Assembly: GCA_964643885.1 (NCBI GenBank)
Contig: CAZXUI010000111.1
Coordinates: 1 to 8,157, forward strand
Direction: 5' to 3'
Length of the DNA: 8,157 nt
Source of the DNA: CAADGL01 sp964643885
GTDB taxonomy: Bacteria; Planctomycetota; Phycisphaerae; UBA1845; Fen-1342
The position numbers were made by a program, and so were the translations under genes. Each line of letters starts with the position of its first letter. The first letter of the stretch is position 1. This document shows positions 6,699 through 8,157 of this stretch, in pieces. The notes beneath the pieces were generated by a model, which saw only the letters and a list, made by a program, of their open reading frames with translations, was not told the DNA's origin and searched no databases.

Positions 6699-7760
6699 GT
6701 GCGGCGTGGTTTCTCGCTGGTTGAGCTGCTCGTCGTCATCGCCGTCATCGGCCTGCTCGTCGGCCTGATCGCGGTCGCCGCCGGCCCCGCGCTCAACGCG
6801 CAGCGCCGCACCAACACGATCGCCACCATGCGCAACGTCACCCTCGCGATCGACCAGTTCGCGGCCGACAATCCCCTCAAGCTGCTCTACGACGGCCGGC
6901 TCAACCCCACCTTCGGCCCCTATCCGCCTTATCAGGTCGCCGGCAACGTCCGCCGTGGCCCCGGCGAGCCCTATCAGAACCCGACGATCGCCTTCCTGAT
7001 CGACGGCGATCGCCCCAGCGACAGCGGCAACGGCCGCGACAGCGACGCCCGTATCGACATCCGCCTTGCCCGCGATCTGGGCATGCCCTACGACCCGGCG
7101 AGCGGCCCGCTCGGCAACGTCGACGACTGGGTCCGCATCGACACGCGCGACGCCGAGCGCGAGAACGACGACAACCGCGCTCTCTCCGCCTACCTGTCCG
7201 TCTTCTCGCCGAGCGCCTTCAACCAGATTCCGTCCGCCGCGCTGCGCCCCCTCGTCAAGCCCGGCGGAAGCCTGCCCAGCGGCGAGTTTCTCGACACCGC
7301 CGGCCTCGCCGCCAACACCAGCGCGCAGGACTCCAAGCGCCAGATTCTCGGCATTCACGACGCCTGGGGCGTCCCGATGGATTACTTCCTCTACATCCGG
7401 GTCGAGTACGGCTTCCGCCCCGACGGCTCCATCGGCTTCCGCATCACCGAGCGGACGCCCGTGCTGCGCTCCCGCGGCATCGCCCGCGAAATCTACGACG
7501 CGCAGCTCGCTTCCGGCGCCGCCAGCGACCCGCAGAAGTGGATATTCAGCCGCGAGATGCCGACGCCCTACGCCGGCAATCTGACGCCCGCCAACGGCCG
7601 CCTGGCGGAGCCGAACGCCGGTCCGAACAATCCGACCGTTTCCGACGGCTGGCTTCGCGCCGTGGGCATCGGCCGGCTGAATGGTTACGTCGGCGGCAGC
7701 CCTGACCTGCCGGACGGCGGTGAGGATTTTGCGTTTACGCCCGAGTACGACGCGCCGTAG
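6699..7760 (+). CDS. Large pseudopilin of a different type (prepilin 3)
   Basis: 353 residues from GTG 6699. The frame is open back to 6507, but that part overlaps prepilin 2 in another frame and encodes Arg/Thr-rich nonsense; AAGGG at 6686-6690 and the leader position support GTG 6699. The leader is only M-R-R-G; the mature N-terminus FSLVELLVVIAVIG has Glu at +5, followed by hydrophobic helix to about residue 28. The soluble part is Asp/Arg/Pro-rich. HDAWGVPMDYFLYIRVE (from about 220) corresponds to the D-x-WG-x-P-x2-Y element of GspG. The C-terminal DG-x-YG loop of prepilins 1 and 2 is absent; the protein ends GGEDFAFTPEYDAP. Tandem spacing of 40 bases from prepilin 2 suggests co-transcription. 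It is probably a minor or capping subunit (inference only); GspH/I/J/K identity cannot be assigned by eye. Confidence 0.83.
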   Translation: MRRGFSLVELLVVIAVIGLLVGLIAVAAGPALNAQRRTNTIATMRNVTLAIDQFAADNPLKLLYDGRLNPTFGPYPPYQVAGNVRRGPGEPYQNPTIAFLIDGDRPSDSGNGRDSDARIDIRLARDLGMPYDPASGPLGNVDDWVRIDTRDAERENDDNRALSAYLSVFSPSAFNQIPSAALRPLVKPGGSLPSGEFLDTAGLAANTSAQDSKRQILGIHDAWGVPMDYFLYIRVEYGFRPDGSIGFRITERTPVLRSRGIAREIYDAQLASGAASDPQKWIFSREMPTPYAGNLTPANGRLAEPNAGPNNPTVSDGWLRAVGIGRLNGYVGGSPDLPDGGEDFAFTPEYDAP

Positions 7761-7784
7761 CGGCCTCGGCCGTCGCAGGCGCGT

Positions 7785-7808
7785 GCGGCGGCCCGGGTCG
7801 GCCGCCGC
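7785..7808 (+). terminator. GC-rich hairpin after prepilin 3, possible terminator
   Basis: GCGGCGGCC (7785-7793) pairs perfectly with GGCCGCCGC (7800-7808) around the loop CGGGTC, nine G-C pairs starting 24 bases after the stop codon. No T-run follows, so it may end transcription weakly, or may instead protect the 3' end of the message. Confidence 0.4.
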
Positions 7809-7928
7809 GGATGTCTCGATCGGGCCCTCTCTTGGTGGCCGGTGCCGGGGCCTGTCGGCTCCCGCGGCCGGAAGCGAAGTGCATTCTCGGTCCCCCGCGG
7901 CCGGCTCCGTCCGCCGGCAGGCGTTCGG

Positions 7929-7970
7929 GTCGCCCTCGTCTCCGGGCGACGCCTGGGAACGGCGTACAAT
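7929..7970 (+). promoter_or_regulatory. Candidate promoter with overlapping dyad upstream of prepilin 4
   Basis: TACAAT (7965-7970) matches five of six positions of a -10 box and sits 41 bases before ATG 8012. No -35 box is found at the usual distance. Instead a perfect seven-pair dyad, GTCGCCC (7929-7935) and GGGCGAC (7944-7950), covers that position, which would suit an operator or an activator site. The 251-base gap 7761-8011 otherwise shows only a direct repeat CCCGCGGCCGG (7861-7871 and 7894-7904). Confidence 0.33.
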
Positions 7971-8011
7971 TGCGACGAAACCGCGACCCGCGGCGTGACT
8001 GGGTGTATCGA

Positions 8012-8157
8012 ATGGATGTGGCGATCTACAAAGCACTTAGCGACGAGCCGAAGCGGCCGGGGCGGCCCCGCTGCCGGCGCCATGCGGGCGGCTTTTCGCT
8101 GACCGAGCTGCTCATCGTCATCGGCGTGATCGTGGTGATCCTGTTGATCGGCATCCC
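8012..8157 (+). CDS. Fourth prepilin, N-terminal fragment cut by the window end
   Basis: Forty-eight codons are visible from ATG 8012. The product starts MDVAIYKALSDEP, then a basic stretch, and reaches A-G-G before FSLTELLIVIGVIVVILLIG. This is a class III prepilin leader of 27 residues, cut after G27, with Glu at +5 (residue 32) and a hydrophobic helix running off the window. The leader is much longer than the 4-13 residues of the three neighbours. The start is uncertain: there is only a poor GGGTG at 8001-8005, the frame stays open upstream, and GTG 8003 or GTG 8018 are alternatives. The gap of 251 bases with its own promoter candidate suggests a separate transcript. The subunit type cannot be told from this fragment. 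Confidence 0.75.
   Translation, partial: MDVAIYKALSDEPKRPGRPRCRRHAGGFSLTELLIVIGVIVVILLIGI

Noticed and set aside
5360..6880. 506-residue open frame on the - strand across prepilins 1-3
   Set aside because: Val/Ala/Arg-rich shadow spanning three genes and their gaps; no recognisable motif.
6630..8036. 468-residue open frame on the - strand across prepilin 3
   Set aside because: Same shadow pattern; the + strand has leader, cleavage site and ribosome binding site.

Overview
The window holds one face of a type IV filament assembly system (type IV pilus / type II secretion family). All genes lie on the + strand in very G+C-rich DNA. In order they are: the 3' part of a PilT-type retraction ATPase; a complete PilB/GspE/MshE-type extension ATPase; a complete PilC/GspF platform protein; three complete prepilin-like proteins; and the first 48 codons of a fourth prepilin. 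The organism looks like a member of the Planctomycetota (inference). The reasons are large GspG-like pseudopilins of about 350-360 residues that end in a DG-x-YG-x2-DDI-x-NF loop, clusters of several prepilins behind gspF, high G+C, and GTG starts. No rRNA or universal marker is present to confirm this.

Layout. Bases 1-878 are pilT, cut at its 5' end. The gap 879-1040 carries a possible terminator flanked by two different degenerate heptamer repeat arrays. Bases 1041-2804 are pilB, with a tandem MshEN-type (cyclic-di-GMP-binding family) N-terminus and a four-cysteine zinc site. The 310-base gap 2805-3114 holds a strong palindromic repeat with a half copy, and a weak promoter candidate. Bases 3115-4380 are gspF/pilC. 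The prepilins lie at 4463-5539, 5576-6658 and 6699-7760; the third starts at a GTG inside a longer open frame. The gap 7761-8011 has a GC-rich hairpin, a second dyad and a TACAAT -10-like box, and the fourth prepilin starts at 8012.

How the genes fit together. PilB would power subunit addition through the GspF/PilC inner-membrane platform, and PilT would power subunit removal. The prepilins would be cleaved after their glycine by a prepilin peptidase and built into a filament or pseudopilus. No peptidase, secretin, or alignment proteins (PilM-N-O / GspL-M) lie in the window, so they must be encoded elsewhere. Having a retraction ATPase next to GspG-like pseudopilins leaves open whether this is a pilus, a secretion system or a hybrid.

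The most notable items are the paired heptamer arrays, the near-perfect MshEN tandem with an Arg-to-Pro change at the first position of both motifs, two enlarged GspG-like paralogues that keep the GspG-type C-terminal loop, and small hairpins lying just before the Shine-Dalgarno sequence of every complete downstream gene.
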